NCBI GenBank assembly: GCA_001695595.3
Contig: MBPM02000266.1
Span: forward strand, 1 to 43,307
DNA from: Plasmopara viticola
Taxonomy: Eukaryota > Oomycota > Peronosporomycetes > Peronosporales > Peronosporaceae
Direction: 5' to 3'
DNA: 43,307 bases
Shown here: positions 1-10,714 of the stretch, in pieces
How the letters are laid out: each line of letters begins with the position of its first letter
How positions within the stretch are numbered: the stretch's first letter is position 1
Made by a program: the position numbers and the translations under genes
The notes under the pieces: model-generated
What the model saw: only the letters and a program-made list of their open reading frames with translations
The model's database searches: none
What the model was told of the DNA's origin: nothing

Positions 1-535
1 AAACCATTTTGGTTCTCTGGCGTTTGCTTTCCGATTTTTTTTCAATTTGCATAAGGCGAGACACATGGCCGCTACTCGCAAGAGATGAGGGGACCGTATC
101 GCAGTGCGCAATGACATACGATCTGTGTAGATCGCAAATGGTCAAAAGCCTAAAAGGTGAGCTCCAATCTTGATGAAAGTGTGCTTTATTTCAAACAGCT
201 CATTGGCATGGAAAAGACATTTTTACTTGCAAGCAAGCTGTCGAGTTTTAATTGAATGCGACCACTTGTCTAGCTTTAATTGCGGCTTGCAGCAGTGCGA
301 AAAGAAAGAATCTTTGGTGAAATTGGACGGTCGATCAGGATAAGGGACAGCCAGATTTGGCGTCTGGACAGATTTTTCTTGACGTGTCAAGCACGTCTTG
401 GCGTCGAAACTTTTGACCATTTTTCACCATCAAATTAGTGGCCTAAATACTTCTGAGCTGTTCAAACTCTACTTGGTAAGTATTTGGACAAATTTCCTAT
501 CGTCTTTCTAGCTTTAGAGCTTTGACCATACCACA
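1..535. other. No recognisable feature
   Basis: Only short open frames occur on either strand and none has a recognisable motif. I see no tRNA, repeat or splice pattern that supports a gene. Confidence 0.4.
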
Positions 536-910
536 ATGAGTTTTACCGCCGTAAACATTTACCAAAGCACCCAACAGCTTGCAAATAAATCCGATTGGGT
601 GCTGACCGCACTTCAAACTTTGCATACGAACTTGATGGTACTCGATCAATACGTTGAGCACACTGTATATGTACATCCCGCTATGCGGTTCTTCAACGCA
701 CTTTTTTTGGGAATTGAAGTCTGGTTCTACCTTTGGCTTCTTTTAAGCATGTATGATGTACCACTTGTTCTTTCATTTTTTATATACAGAGTGTCAGTGT
801 GGAGCAGAATTACTACCCTTAAATCCTTCCACCTCGTGCTTTACACGGAAAGTTGCGTCAATTACATCACACCGTGTTTACCGTGTCACGCACAACCAAA
901 GTGTCCATAA
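536..910 (+). CDS. Doubtful small hydrophobic ORF
   Basis: An ATG-initiated open frame of 124 codons. Residues about 50-85 are strongly hydrophobic and could form one or two membrane segments. I recognise no family. A 40-nt stretch at 750-789 begins GTATGA and ends TATACAG, so it resembles an intron, but it is shorter than the 60-95 nt introns elsewhere in the window. No neighbour gives context. It could be a decayed fragment or chance. Confidence 0.15.
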   Translation: MSFTAVNIYQSTQQLANKSDWVLTALQTLHTNLMVLDQYVEHTVYVHPAMRFFNALFLGIEVWFYLWLLLSMYDVPLVLSFFIYRVSVWSRITTLKSFHLVLYTESCVNYITPCLPCHAQPKCP

Positions 911-2210
911 ACGAGTCAACTGCATGACGTTCACTCCTATCACGTGATAGACTTCAAAGTGGGTGGGGGCTTACATCTAGTTACTCATTTATTAAAAGTT
1001 ATTTCGGACTTTATGTATCATTTCGGATCAAAGTTCCCCTTCATTAACTAAGTGTTTTTGATAGCAATTTTTTCCAAGTCAAATGACGCTTGCTCGGCTA
1101 TGCTGTTGGCTAAACAACCTCACTAAGCTCTGTCATTAATATCTCTTCCAACTTTAACGTAGTGCTCACTGACGAAAAAAGCCTCAAACAGATGGTGTCT
1201 TCGATTACATCGGTGCCCCCTTAAGAAGAGCATATAATGACAGCTGATGAAATGCCTATTTGGACCGTTCTCGTCCTGGAAAGAAGACTGCAGCGCTATA
1301 TTCCGCCACCATATTCTTCACAAGATCGATGGTCTCTTCGAGACTGTCCGCGTCAAATTTGTGCCGACACGATCTTGCATATACGATCTTTGCTAACCAC
1401 ATTGGAATGCGTATGCCGCTACATACGAGTCAGAAAGGCAGCGCTTCGGATATTTTGACATCTTGTCGACAATATCACGTGGGACATACATCAATCACTG
1501 AGCGTTATTCACTCCATGTGCATCAATCTTAAGCTTTTTGGCCTACAGCTAGCCAAAGCAGCAACCCAAGCAAGTGCTGCTCGGCTGCTAATGTGCCACT
1601 ATAAGTGACCTCGTCCGTACCCCTTTGGCTTACTGCTTGCCATATCATCACCGGCATGCAGCAACATTTTTGTTGCTCTTTCTCGGAGTATAAGTTCTTC
1701 GAACTTTTGCCTGCGTGCGAAACTATACGACGCTACATGACTTAAATCGAGATTTCATGTCCCCGAAATTTGAGTAAGTCCATTATTGCTAATTTCTCCT
1801 TCAAGAGCTGTCAAGCTCTCAGAAAATAAGCTTCCATAGTGTGTATTAACCACACGTCTATCGTGATTACTCAAATGTTCCGCTGTGCCCCACCCTTACT
1901 TGTGTCCACTGCTTCCTTGGCTCTGAGGAGTGATTTCTACCTTGAGCCCTCGAAAACCTCTAGATGAGGCGAAAACACTTTGTCTGTCCCAGAACAAAAA
2001 ACAAATTATTTGACATTGCTTAAAGTCAAAGCAGCACTTGTTGCGTTTCTTGGCAGCACATAAGCCTGTTGAAACTTATTCAAGTCGGCACCTCTACAAT
2101 CTACTCGCGTGAGTGTTGCTTAATTTCAGGATTGACAGGGTTGCACAACACCTTGGACATAGAAGGCGTGAGTGCCTACTGCTTTTCGGTAAACAACTGC
2201 TTCCTACCCT
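911..2210. other. Gene-poor stretch with one shared motif
   Basis: No coding region I can support. At about 1215-1250 there is a segment reading CCCCCTTAAGAAGAG followed by a GACAGCTGATGA-like stretch. It closely resembles 10882-10916 (CCCCCTTAAAAAGAG, then GGCTGATGACG), so both may be relics of one repeat family. Confidence 0.35.
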
Positions 2211-2225
2211 AATGTAATGTAATGT
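2211..2225 (-). repeat. Short 3'-terminal tandem repeat of the LINE relic
   Basis: Three perfect copies of AATGT on the plus strand (ACATT on the minus strand) lie immediately downstream of the retroelement stop codon at 2227-2229. Short tandem tails of this kind, in place of poly(A), occur at the 3' ends of several non-LTR retrotransposon clades. The tail marks the 3' end of the element below. Confidence 0.55.
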
Positions 2226-2226
2226 A

Positions 2227-3207
2227 TTACGTTATCGCGTTGCCAAGGTATGCACGTGCTAGGCTCAGTCTGGCTAGTCCACGGCATAGAGTGGTGTCCG
2301 CATACGTCGAGTCTCGTTCGGCGGGCAGTGCATCCAGCACCGAGGTCAAATGGGTCTTCCATTTCTTTCGGTCTTGTGCAAGGGTACGTACCACTTCGAG
2401 GTCTTGTGCTGTCCGGAGTCGAAAGCCGGAGCCACGGGAAACAAGATTGTGGTCGAGTGTCGAGGGGAGCGTGGTGCGGGGACGTCCGCGCCATTATGCT
2501 GCGGTGGAGAAGAAGTAGGCACGCATCTGGAGGTCAGCTGGAATGTCAGGATAGCGGCGAAGTACATGGCCAAACAGGCGCCAGCGAGCTTGTGTCAGTC
2601 GTAGTCTCAGCGGCCGCTCATCACAGAGGTCGTAGAGTCTTGCATTCGAAATGGGTCGGGGGTAGCGATAGCCAAGAGCGTAGCGAAGCTGGCGGCGATG
2701 GAAACTCTCGAGGCCGTGGAGCTCTGACTTGGTAAGAGCCCAGTTGTACAGCAGAATCGGTAGAACGTAGGTGTTGTACAATCGAATGCGTGTCTTGGGT
2801 GAGATGAACGTGGGGCGGAGCCAGACGGACCAGAGGCGGTGGAGCGCGAGGGTGGCCAGGGACTTGCGTCGGGATAGATCTTTAATATCGCCGAGGAGTG
2901 TTCCGAGCTTCTTAGTGTGGTGCCAGGTTTCTTCTCGGGATAGGGCGTGTCGAGTGGCGCCCGACGGGTTGCAGTGGCGGCGGATTTCGGTGACTTCGGT
3001 CTTGGCTTCGTTTTTTTTTTTTTTCAGGGTTAGAAGGAAGTCATCAATGCGGTGCTCACCTCTATCGTAGATCTTGATTTCGCGGAGGCCAAGGATATCG
3101 ACGCGGTAGCGCCGGAGATCTTCGGGGAGTGTTACGTGCTTCTTGCGCTTCGAACCTAGAGAATTCACATTAAAGGAGCCAATCCGGATGCGGTTGGCGC
3201 GATTAAG
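2227..3207 (-). pseudogene. Non-LTR retrotransposon (LINE) relic: endonuclease start fused to post-RT tail
   Basis: Reading leftwards, the frame opens with an exonuclease/endonuclease/phosphatase-type start (RIRIGSFNVNSLGSK, then DILGLREIKIYD). It then jumps at an A14 run (3011-3024) to a LINE carboxy-terminal region with KLGTLLGDIKDLSRRKSLA, RLYNTYVLPILLYN and HRRQLRYALG. The reverse transcriptase core that should lie between is missing. One in-frame TAA at 2494-2496 interrupts the tail, after which the same frame continues with WRGRPRTTLPSTL and LAQDRKKWKTHL to a terminal TAA at 2227-2229. A full element would encode far more than these roughly 325 codons. The copy cannot encode an active reverse transcriptase. 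The endonuclease and tail assignments are from family knowledge; the deletion is inferred from their juxtaposition. Confidence 0.8.
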
Positions 3208-3564
3208 GGCGTGGAAGGGGGTTTGGCCTGGTGCTGGAGACCGTCGCGTCGAGGGTGAGACTCGTTAGAGACCTGCAGATGCCCGAGAGCACCTGCCCGA
3301 AGCGCGCGAGCATTAAGCCCCGCGCTTGGAAGGAGGGCGTCACCCCAACCTTTTCCGAAAATCCTACCCTAAATGTAAAGAAAATCGACGTGTGCAATAA
3401 ATTGTAGATGAATGAACTTAACTTAGGATCTGGTGTATCAAAACCATTTTTTAAGGCTCTTTGCTAGACTTTTACCACAAAAGCCGCTTTAAATCTTCAG
3501 CGTCACCAGATTTCGACAGAATCTGTGTTTTTTTTGTATTTAATACTCTCTTTGCGCATAGGTC
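3208..3564. other. Spacer between LINE relic and DNA-binding protein gene
   Basis: The right-hand part of this stretch is AT-rich with long T runs before the next start codon. The left part (about 3208-3390) is more GC-rich and may be the 5' flank of the LINE relic. I see no separate gene. Confidence 0.35.
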
Positions 3565-4926
3565 ATGAGTATCACCGCAGCTCCATTAGAGGAAGGTCTG
3601 GCATTCGATACAGGGCCAGAAAGCGCACACGCCGTGCAAGATTATGCGCTTGCGCATCACAAGTCCGTCTGTGTCGAGCGCGCCAGTGGATCGGATCGAC
3701 GGATGGCGTGCTCATCCGAGGTGCCATGTGGCTTCTATGTGCAGATCTATCGGCAGCGCATGGCGGACCGAAGGACTTACGGCAAGTGGTACATTGCATC
3801 ACTAGATTTAAAACACTCTGAAGGCTGCACTTCGGTGCGTCGTCTCTCTACGCGGCAAATTGCAGGACTTCCAGCTTTTGCAGGGGCCGTGCAGACAAAT
3901 CCTAAGGCCTCGATTGAGTCCCTGATGACGGTGGTGTTGCAGTGCCACGGCATTTCATTAGAAAAGCATTTGCGTCTAGTGTATCGAGCAAGAGATTTGG
4001 TACGAAGTGGTAAAGTTGTCAAGAGCTATTTGTTGAGTAGTCAAGACGCACTGTTACCGGAGCGACAATTTGTGCATTGTCGGGCAATGAACAAGAAGGC
4101 GTCGCCTGATCCCATTAAGCCTAAGAATGCAAGCAGGATGATGTGGACGGATATACTTATCGAGTCGCTGTTGATTCAGCGGCTTGTCAAGCACCGTCGA
4201 CACTTTGCTGAGGCTGTAGAGCAGTCGCAGCATCGCGAGTTATGGAAAATGATCGAAACAGGGTTCAATGCCATGCATGCCGAGACAGTCACAGTGTTGC
4301 AATTGCGCTCGAAATTTAAGTACTTACAAGATCAGTATCTTAAAGTTCGTGCTGAAGAACAAGCTGCACGAGACAGTAGCAAACTGGTGATATATCCACA
4401 CTGTTGGGATCTACTAGCCGAGTACTTTGGAGACGAAGTGCCCGATCACAGCCAAAGTGTGGTTGGAGATCACGAGAATGTTGTGTCGAGAACGAATGGC
4501 AGCCAGCCACTTCATGTGACGAGCGAGCTGACGAAGCAGCCTTTTGGAAAAATTTCCTCGTCTCCCTCTCCGATTGAACAGACTCAGATGCAATCCTCGA
4601 TTTCTTCAGCTCCTTTTCATATGGTTTCTAAAGCTCACTGTCCAGTAGCGCGACAAGAACATTTGACAGATATGGCCTCGAAGAGAAGAAAATCTAACAC
4701 TTCGACAGATATACACTCACCTACAGTGGGGATTGTTAGGGAAGTCGCACAAACATTGGAGACGATTCAAAGTGTGCAGAACGACATGGCTCGATCAATT
4801 GACAGAATGAAACAAGTTGTTGAGCAGTCGAATGAGGCCCTTCGCGGACTCCACCATGCGTTAAATCAGTCTAACCAAGTTAACGCTGCTTTGCTAGACT
4901 TTCTTAAGCAGCAACCATCTACGTAG
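3565..4926 (+). CDS. Transposon-derived DNA-binding protein (MULE/FAR1-like zinc finger plus Myb/SANT-like domain)
   Basis: An intact single-exon frame of 453 residues. Residues about 20-90 resemble the zinc finger at the N-terminus of Mutator-like transposases and FAR1/FLYWCH proteins, with C49, C55, H84 and C88 as possible ligands and the KWYIASLDLKHSEGC signature. Residues about 192-288 resemble a Myb/SANT-like trihelix domain: MWTDILIESLLIQRL, then ELWKMIETGFN, LRSKFKYLQDQY and YPHCWDLLAEYFGD. A Ser-rich linker with a basic patch (SKRRKS) follows, then a predicted coiled coil at about 395-450. There is no DDE catalytic core, so it is either a domesticated host DNA-binding factor or the accessory protein of an element. 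It converges on the ligase gene with 78 bp between stop codons. Start is the first ATG. Family calls are by motif only. Confidence 0.7.
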   Translation: MSITAAPLEEGLAFDTGPESAHAVQDYALAHHKSVCVERASGSDRRMACSSEVPCGFYVQIYRQRMADRRTYGKWYIASLDLKHSEGCTSVRRLSTRQIAGLPAFAGAVQTNPKASIESLMTVVLQCHGISLEKHLRLVYRARDLVRSGKVVKSYLLSSQDALLPERQFVHCRAMNKKASPDPIKPKNASRMMWTDILIESLLIQRLVKHRRHFAEAVEQSQHRELWKMIETGFNAMHAETVTVLQLRSKFKYLQDQYLKVRAEEQAARDSSKLVIYPHCWDLLAEYFGDEVPDHSQSVVGDHENVVSRTNGSQPLHVTSELTKQPFGKISSSPSPIEQTQMQSSISSAPFHMVSKAHCPVARQEHLTDMASKRRKSNTSTDIHSPTVGIVREVAQTLETIQSVQNDMARSIDRMKQVVEQSNEALRGLHHALNQSNQVNAALLDFLKQQPST

Positions 4927-5004
4927 GTGCCGGCTGCTCTAGAGTTTGTCTCACAAAGCAAAGCGTTCCACGCAGCTTTGTGCTGCGTTCACTGCCTGCT
5001 TGTG

Positions 5005-7023
5005 CTAATTTTTTTGGTCTTGGAGCTCACGCCGCAAAATTTTGCCAGTAGGCCCTTTTGGAATAGAGTCGATGAATTCAACTTGACGAACCTTTTTAAA
5101 GGGCGCTACTTTTGAGGCCACAAAGTCCATCACTTCTTCTTCCGTGAGTCCAGCAGCGTTTGTCGGGTCTTTGAGTACCACGAAAGCTTTTGGTACCTCT
5201 TCTCCCATGGCGTCTGTGCCTCGTATGCAACACGCGTCCGCTATTTGTGGATGGTGGTTCAGTACATCCTCCAATTCGGCTGGCGCCACCTGGTGACCCT
5301 TGTATTTGATGAGCTCTTTGACGCGATCGATTATAAAAACAAAGCCGTCCTCATCGATAAACCCAACATCACCCGTACGCAAGAAGCGGTCTTTTGTGAA
5401 TACGCTCTCGTTTGATTCGTCGTTGTTAAGGTATCCAAGCATGACCTGCGGACCCTTGTACAGCAACTCGCCGAGCTCACCAACACCAAGGTCTTTGTCT
5501 GTTACGGTGCACCTCACACGTAGCTGCGTGTTCGGCAATAAACGACCAACGCTACCCTGATATCATTACAACATTAGCCGCGGCAGTGACGTATTTTTTT
5601 CAAGCATGACACGTAGGCTCACCGGTTTGTAATGATCGTCTTCAGTGCAATTGAGAGCAGGCGAAGCTTCTGTCATACCATAAGCTTGTTTCACGGAAAT
5701 CTTCAGTCGGTCCGTCACAAGCTTTTCGACCTCTTTACCCATTGGTGCTCCACCAGACACAAAAAACTCCGTCGCCGAGATATCGTATTTATCGACTAGA
5801 GGGTGGTGCGCCAGGAACAGAGCCACAGGAGGAGCAATATGGGCTGCACGGATCTATCTTAACAGTAATCGATCAGCCTCAACTCTGACATTACTCGATT
5901 TTCAGTGACGCTTACCTTATAAGTGGACAAGACGTTGAGAAACGTCTCTGGCTCAAACCGCGGCAAGACCACGTTGGCCGCTCCCTGGTACATTGATAGA
6001 TGCAGCAGCATCATGCCGTAGATGTGGTAGAAAGGCAGCAAGCCAAGCGAACATCCGCCCAAATCCTCAACGTGGTCAATCTGCATAGCGTTCGACAATA
6101 AGTTTCGAGCGCTCAAGGCAACGCCCTTTGGAACACCAGTCGTTCCACTCGAGAACGGTAACACGGTGTTGCTCTCCGAGTCAATCTTTTCAAATTGATA
6201 AGTTGGATCATCGCCATGCTCCACGAGATCACTACAAGTATCAAGACTTTAACTATCAGCACAAATTGCAAATACACTTCTAACGTGTAGCGTACTCAAC
6301 ACTCTGAAGGCCTTCAGCAGACTGGCCCAATGAAAACAAGAGTTTCTTCTCTATGCCGCACATTTTGCAAGCCTCGATTGCTGTCTTTTCGAGTTGCGTG
6401 TGGGTGATAACGCACTTGGCCTTTGCCGCCTTTATCTGCATGGCCAGCTCATTTGGCACGAATATGGTAGACGCAGGAGAGCACACGGCACCAAGTGAAG
6501 TCAGCGCTGTAACACGAATGTAGCATTGTTAGCATTCTCACCAAGCTATCACGAAGACGAAAACTGACGACGTACCAAGCACCACAGTGGGATAGTCAAG
6601 ACAGTTTAATGCGTGCAAGATAACCCCCTAGAAATTCACAAGATATTCGTATTACAAGTTCATGTCAACCAAATAAACGCCCCGTACGTCTCCTTTTTTG
6701 ATGCCGCGTTTGGCGAGTGCGATGGCCAATCGTCGGGACCGTTCGTAAAGCTGTTGAAACGTCACGTGCTGATGCGTGATGCCGTCGATCAAAGCGGGTT
6801 TGTCTGCGTGAACGCTCAGCTGTTCTTCAAAAACGTCCCAAATTGTTTTGTAGGGAATGTTCAACTCCTGGTGGGGCGAGTCGTATATGATCGTAGAGAA
6901 GGAGCGAAACTTGAGCGGGGAGATTGATGCTGACAGCGAGACCGGACGCCGCAAAGTGCACGTTCTGACATTGGAGAGACACGGGCGCGCGGACGTAGCA
7001 CAGAGTAGGCGACGGGCAAGCAT
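5005..7023 (-). CDS. 4-coumarate-CoA-ligase-like acyl-CoA synthetase, likely mitochondrial
   Basis: Six exons join at 7023-6688, 6627-6576, 6506-6296, 6231-5916, 5853-5623 and 5556-5005. The five introns are 60, 69, 64, 62 and 66 nt and all GT-AG. The spliced length of 1698 nt is a multiple of three and gives 565 residues, the usual family size. The enzyme would adenylate a carboxylic acid with ATP and transfer it to CoA. Visible ANL-superfamily motifs are the P-loop LPFSSGTTGVPKGV (about 224-237), YGMTEASP (about 363), RTGD (442-445), the hinge DRVKELIKYKG, and the catalytic lysine in GKILRREL (K554). The chosen start gives an Arg/Ser-rich leader without acidic residues (MLARRLLCATSARPCLSNVR...), typical of a mitochondrial presequence. 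No C-terminal SKL peroxisomal signal is present. The donor of intron 3 (GTACGC) is the least certain junction. The substrate cannot be read from sequence; fatty or aromatic acids are both possible. Confidence 0.88.
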
Positions 7024-8236
7024 GACTGGTGTATGAGGGCTTCTCGAGGGTTGCAAGGCGGCTTCGTTAATGAGCCCTTCAGAGATGCCTTGCACTTGAT
7101 TAGATACATCAGCCTAAATTGACGAATCAAAACACAAATGTATATTCCTACCAAAAGATGTGCATGGTTGTACCATGGAGGGCTCATATAGATTAAAAAG
7201 TATTACTCTACCAAACCGAACACTCCAATGCTTCTTTTTTTCACCTTTGCAATCACCTCTCAAATATACTCACGAGCGCAACGCGTGCCCTAGGTGTACA
7301 AGCACCGACAAATGTACGTGATAATCTTGGCTAATCGTCGGCGAATTTACGACTTTCACATCTGCGTACAATGAATATAAGAAATAGCCATTCGTATTCG
7401 TTGATTAGCGTACAGCTTGCTTTCACGGTCGAAAGGAATAACAAAAGTATTAGGATTACAAAAAGTACGTATGCTGTGTGAATCCCATCTGTGAATCATA
7501 CAGAAGAAAACAGATGGTGCGATAGTCTCTACGATCCAGCAGAAAAGCGATGGAGGTCATATGGCGGTCTTGGGCTTAAATACTTTTTGACGTGCCCACA
7601 GAATGAAAGGAGCGCAAAAGTGCGGGTCTGTGTCATGTGTACTCATCTACTGAGGAACGCGATTGTCCAGCACGTCGCTCCAAAGGAACGAGGCGGGAGA
7701 GGCATGGTCGCCCAGTCCAACAACTTCAAGCTAAGATCGTTCACTCGACGAAAGTGGCTTGCAAATATCATTAAAAAAAGGACTTTTCGAATCAGCGACG
7801 AAACGTCGGTTTGATTGGCGTAAGATTGTAACTGGGGATCTCCTCTCTATTTTTTGCCGTTGACTCGACGTATGATATAATAACACTTTGAACATGCAAT
7901 ATACGCGAATGATATAATGTGATTGTTTTGTAAACGGAAGGTATCAAAAAGTTTCTGTGTTGGGAGGCTGGCTTTTTGGCGTACCCATTGAACGAGCAAT
8001 ATTGTCGTTCACTCTGTGCTCCTAGCATTCTGTCGTTTGGTAGATTTACTTTAAAGTGCACTTGCACCAAAGCAAATGCATCAGAAGCTCAGTGCAGTAT
8101 TTTCTCTTTAAACATCGCGCCTCAAACCACGACAACCAGGACCTTACATCAGCCGTAAACAGTGCTCACTGACCAATCTTTGTGCACAAAGAAAGATATA
8201 CTTAGCTCGACCTCCAGCATAGTTAGGAGACGGAAA
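7024..8236. other. Divergent intergenic region
   Basis: This 1.2-kb stretch separates the divergently transcribed ligase and FYVE-protein genes and should hold both promoters. An open frame at 7491-7814 lacks an ATG start and a recognisable domain, so I do not call it a gene. I see no RNA gene or repeat. Confidence 0.4.
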
Positions 8237-10714
8237 ATGAGTCATGCGCACAGCCATTCCGGATTCCCATTGCGATCCGACTTTTTTCGTAGTCTTCCTC
8301 TGGCCAAATACAAGAACGACAAGCTGTATCGATTAGCTAAGGCAAACGCTCTTGCATGCTTGAACCAGTCATTTAATGATCAATGGAGGTATGTGCCTCC
8401 TGAAAAGGACGGTACTCAGATCCGCAAGGATACGAGCAATATGACAGTCTCGTATCGACTCGTGCGGGCAGCTACGGTGCTGCGTTGCCAGGAACACGAG
8501 GTCAACCAGGTTGTCGCCAATACCAACTCCGAAAGCTGGCGCGGGTTCATACGCAAGTGCTTTGGAAAGTACTATATCGACACCCTTATTATCCACAATG
8601 TCACCAAACCCAGTGATGTTGACTTTGTGCAACAGCCAGAGCGTGCTTCTCGCTCAAATAGTCAGCCTGAAGGCAGTGGTAGTGATGAACTCTCAATTCC
8701 TGAAAAAGACCACAATGGCATTGATGGACGACGCGGCAGTCGCCGGGCAAAAGGGGCTGGCTACAATGCTGACACGGAATCGCGGAAGAACTCTGACACG
8801 AGCTGCACAGACACTCCCACCTGTAAATTGCCATCGGAATGCAGCAGCTCTAATACAGAAGAGCACTTGAAAGAAGAGGCGGCTGCCGCAGCTGATGGAC
8901 TCGGTGAGCAAGCGGAGGAACTGCTGACTGTAAAATGGGCGGCCTTTGAAACAGGGATATCTGGGAAGCGAGATGTGTGCCTTGTAGACTATCTCTCGTT
9001 GGCATATGTCCCAAACTCGGAGCCACGCCAGCGCGTGCACGTGTGGTGCTTCACGTCAGCTGACGGCGAACGCGTTGGCTGCATGGAACTGAAGGATACG
9101 CACCGCGTGACACGGACGTCACTTACGAAACTGGGCTTGTTCTGGCGCAAAGTGTCCGAGGACGAGACAGAAGTCATTGTCTGCGGCAGCTTTCCGTCCA
9201 AGCATGCGCATATGGTCAGTGCAATTCTTTTAAGTTGTCTCAATCAATTGCAAGGAATCGTCGAAGATCTACGCATGGGCAGTCAACTCTACATCCAGCG
9301 AGCGACGTGGGTTAGAAACAATGAACGCACAACCTGCAACCTCTGCACGCGCAATTTTCACGCTCTGCGGCGTAAACACCACTGCCGTCGCTGCGGGGAA
9401 CTAGTGTGCTCGGACTGTTCGACGGTCGAGACGATTGACCTGCCTGCCATCGGCTATGCCAAGCTGCGACTGTGCAAAGTTTGCTCAATCCGAGCACGCA
9501 CCACTCCACTTAAGCAAGTCACCAAGACCAATGTGTTCGATCACCTTGTGCGTGCTCGCAGCCTCAGTGACGTCGAATCGTCGGCTGCCACTTCATCGTT
9601 CACTCGATCTTCTTGTACCGAGAACAACCAAGCGAGTCACCATGACGACAGCTGCAGCCACAGCGCCCCAGATGTGGCATCTGGCGTTCATAACAATCGC
9701 ACACAGATTTCGCTCACTGCCAACAGTGCCAACAGCACTTGCCAAAGGACCTCGTCATGCAATTCTTTTAGTGAGTATATGGTTCCCTCCGAAAGTCCCA
9801 ACACCAACTACTTGGACGGACACACAGCAGCGATGCACTCGATAACAGCGTACCTGGATCCTCCAAACGAAGCTTACGACGACTTTATTGACGAACGCTG
9901 TCTGAAGACGCAACTTTGTGCGATGGAGCAAAAGAAGCTATCAACTGGGAGTCATAGCAACATGTTCGACCTTTTGTGCGAGTTGGCATGCCAGACACTC
10001 AACTGCCCGATCGCCTCAGTCTCGATCGTCGACGACAAGGACAAGTCTATTCGATCTGATGTTGGTCTCGAATTAAACTCTGCTCTTGATGGCGAACTCT
10101 TCATTTTTGTCAACAAAATTATGGGGTCAACTCCGACCATCGTGTTGGACGCCAGTGCTGACAAGCAGGCGCTCAAGTTCTTCTCGCTGCGGTCGCTACC
10201 ACTTATACGCTTTTTTGCAGGATGTCCAATCTACTCTCGTACAGGCAAGAAGCTCGGATATGTGTGCGTTGCTGACTTTGCCAAACGCAATACTCTTGGA
10301 GCAAGCTGCGCTTTCACTATGGAACGACTCGCTACGCTTGCAGTCACGACGATGGAGCGGAATACTTTTATCAAAAACAATGAGAACAAAAATGCTAACA
10401 CAGAAGAAGCCGATTTCACGAAGGGAACTCCACCGCCTAACCCACAGCACCCTGCAATGCTCTTTGACCGTTTAAATAGTAATGAAATGCCGGCTAAAAG
10501 GCACGACAGAACTCAATCCGAAGCAATAGTCAGGCGCGTGTACGAAATTGCGGAAGATGAGACGCCATCCATAAGCACACCTACAACTGTAAACTTACGA
10601 CCCGCTAAAGGCGAGCAAAGTGCAGGCTATTACGAGGCACAAGAGCGCATGCGCAAGCTACTACTCAAGTCTTATCATACACAGCAGCAGCTTGCGACCG
10701 GCGGATCACGATAG
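8237..10714 (+). CDS. START-like / FYVE zinc finger / GAF-like protein
   Basis: One exon encoding 825 residues from the first ATG; the frame is open further upstream but only from a GTG. The N-terminal part (about 15-340) looks like a START-related lipid-binding domain, including VWCFTSADGERVGCMEL and a helix-rich end. A FYVE finger follows at about 356-425, with RKHHCRRCG at 379-387, eight Cys/His-type ligands and the closing LRLCKVC. The usual WxxD phosphoinositide motif reads WVRN (from residue 358), so the Asp is replaced by Asn. Residues about 565-705 resemble a GAF domain (NMFDLLCELACQTL, SVSIVDDKD, AGCPIYSRTGKKLGYVCV). The protein would be expected on PI3P-containing endosomal membranes. 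This architecture is common in oomycetes. Its signalling role is unknown. Confidence 0.85.
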   Translation: MSHAHSHSGFPLRSDFFRSLPLAKYKNDKLYRLAKANALACLNQSFNDQWRYVPPEKDGTQIRKDTSNMTVSYRLVRAATVLRCQEHEVNQVVANTNSESWRGFIRKCFGKYYIDTLIIHNVTKPSDVDFVQQPERASRSNSQPEGSGSDELSIPEKDHNGIDGRRGSRRAKGAGYNADTESRKNSDTSCTDTPTCKLPSECSSSNTEEHLKEEAAAAADGLGEQAEELLTVKWAAFETGISGKRDVCLVDYLSLAYVPNSEPRQRVHVWCFTSADGERVGCMELKDTHRVTRTSLTKLGLFWRKVSEDETEVIVCGSFPSKHAHMVSAILLSCLNQLQGIVEDLRMGSQLYIQRATWVRNNERTTCNLCTRNFHALRRKHHCRRCGELVCSDCSTVETIDLPAIGYAKLRLCKVCSIRARTTPLKQVTKTNVFDHLVRARSLSDVESSAATSSFTRSSCTENNQASHHDDSCSHSAPDVASGVHNNRTQISLTANSANSTCQRTSSCNSFSEYMVPSESPNTNYLDGHTAAMHSITAYLDPPNEAYDDFIDERCLKTQLCAMEQKKLSTGSHSNMFDLLCELACQTLNCPIASVSIVDDKDKSIRSDVGLELNSALDGELFIFVNKIMGSTPTIVLDASADKQALKFFSLRSLPLIRFFAGCPIYSRTGKKLGYVCVADFAKRNTLGASCAFTMERLATLAVTTMERNTFIKNNENKNANTEEADFTKGTPPPNPQHPAMLFDRLNSNEMPAKRHDRTQSEAIVRRVYEIAEDETPSISTPTTVNLRPAKGEQSAGYYEAQERMRKLLLKSYHTQQQLATGGSR

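Noticed and set aside
1237..1532. Two overlapping plus-strand frames of 73 and 90 codons
   Set aside because: Overlapping different frames with no motif, next to a repeat-like string; probably chance.
2222..3070. Plus-strand frames across the LINE relic
   Set aside because: Antisense shadows of the minus-strand retroelement frame, which has clear family motifs.
7491..7814. 107-codon plus-strand frame in the ligase/FYVE intergenic region
   Set aside because: It begins with GTG, has no recognisable domain and no supporting context.
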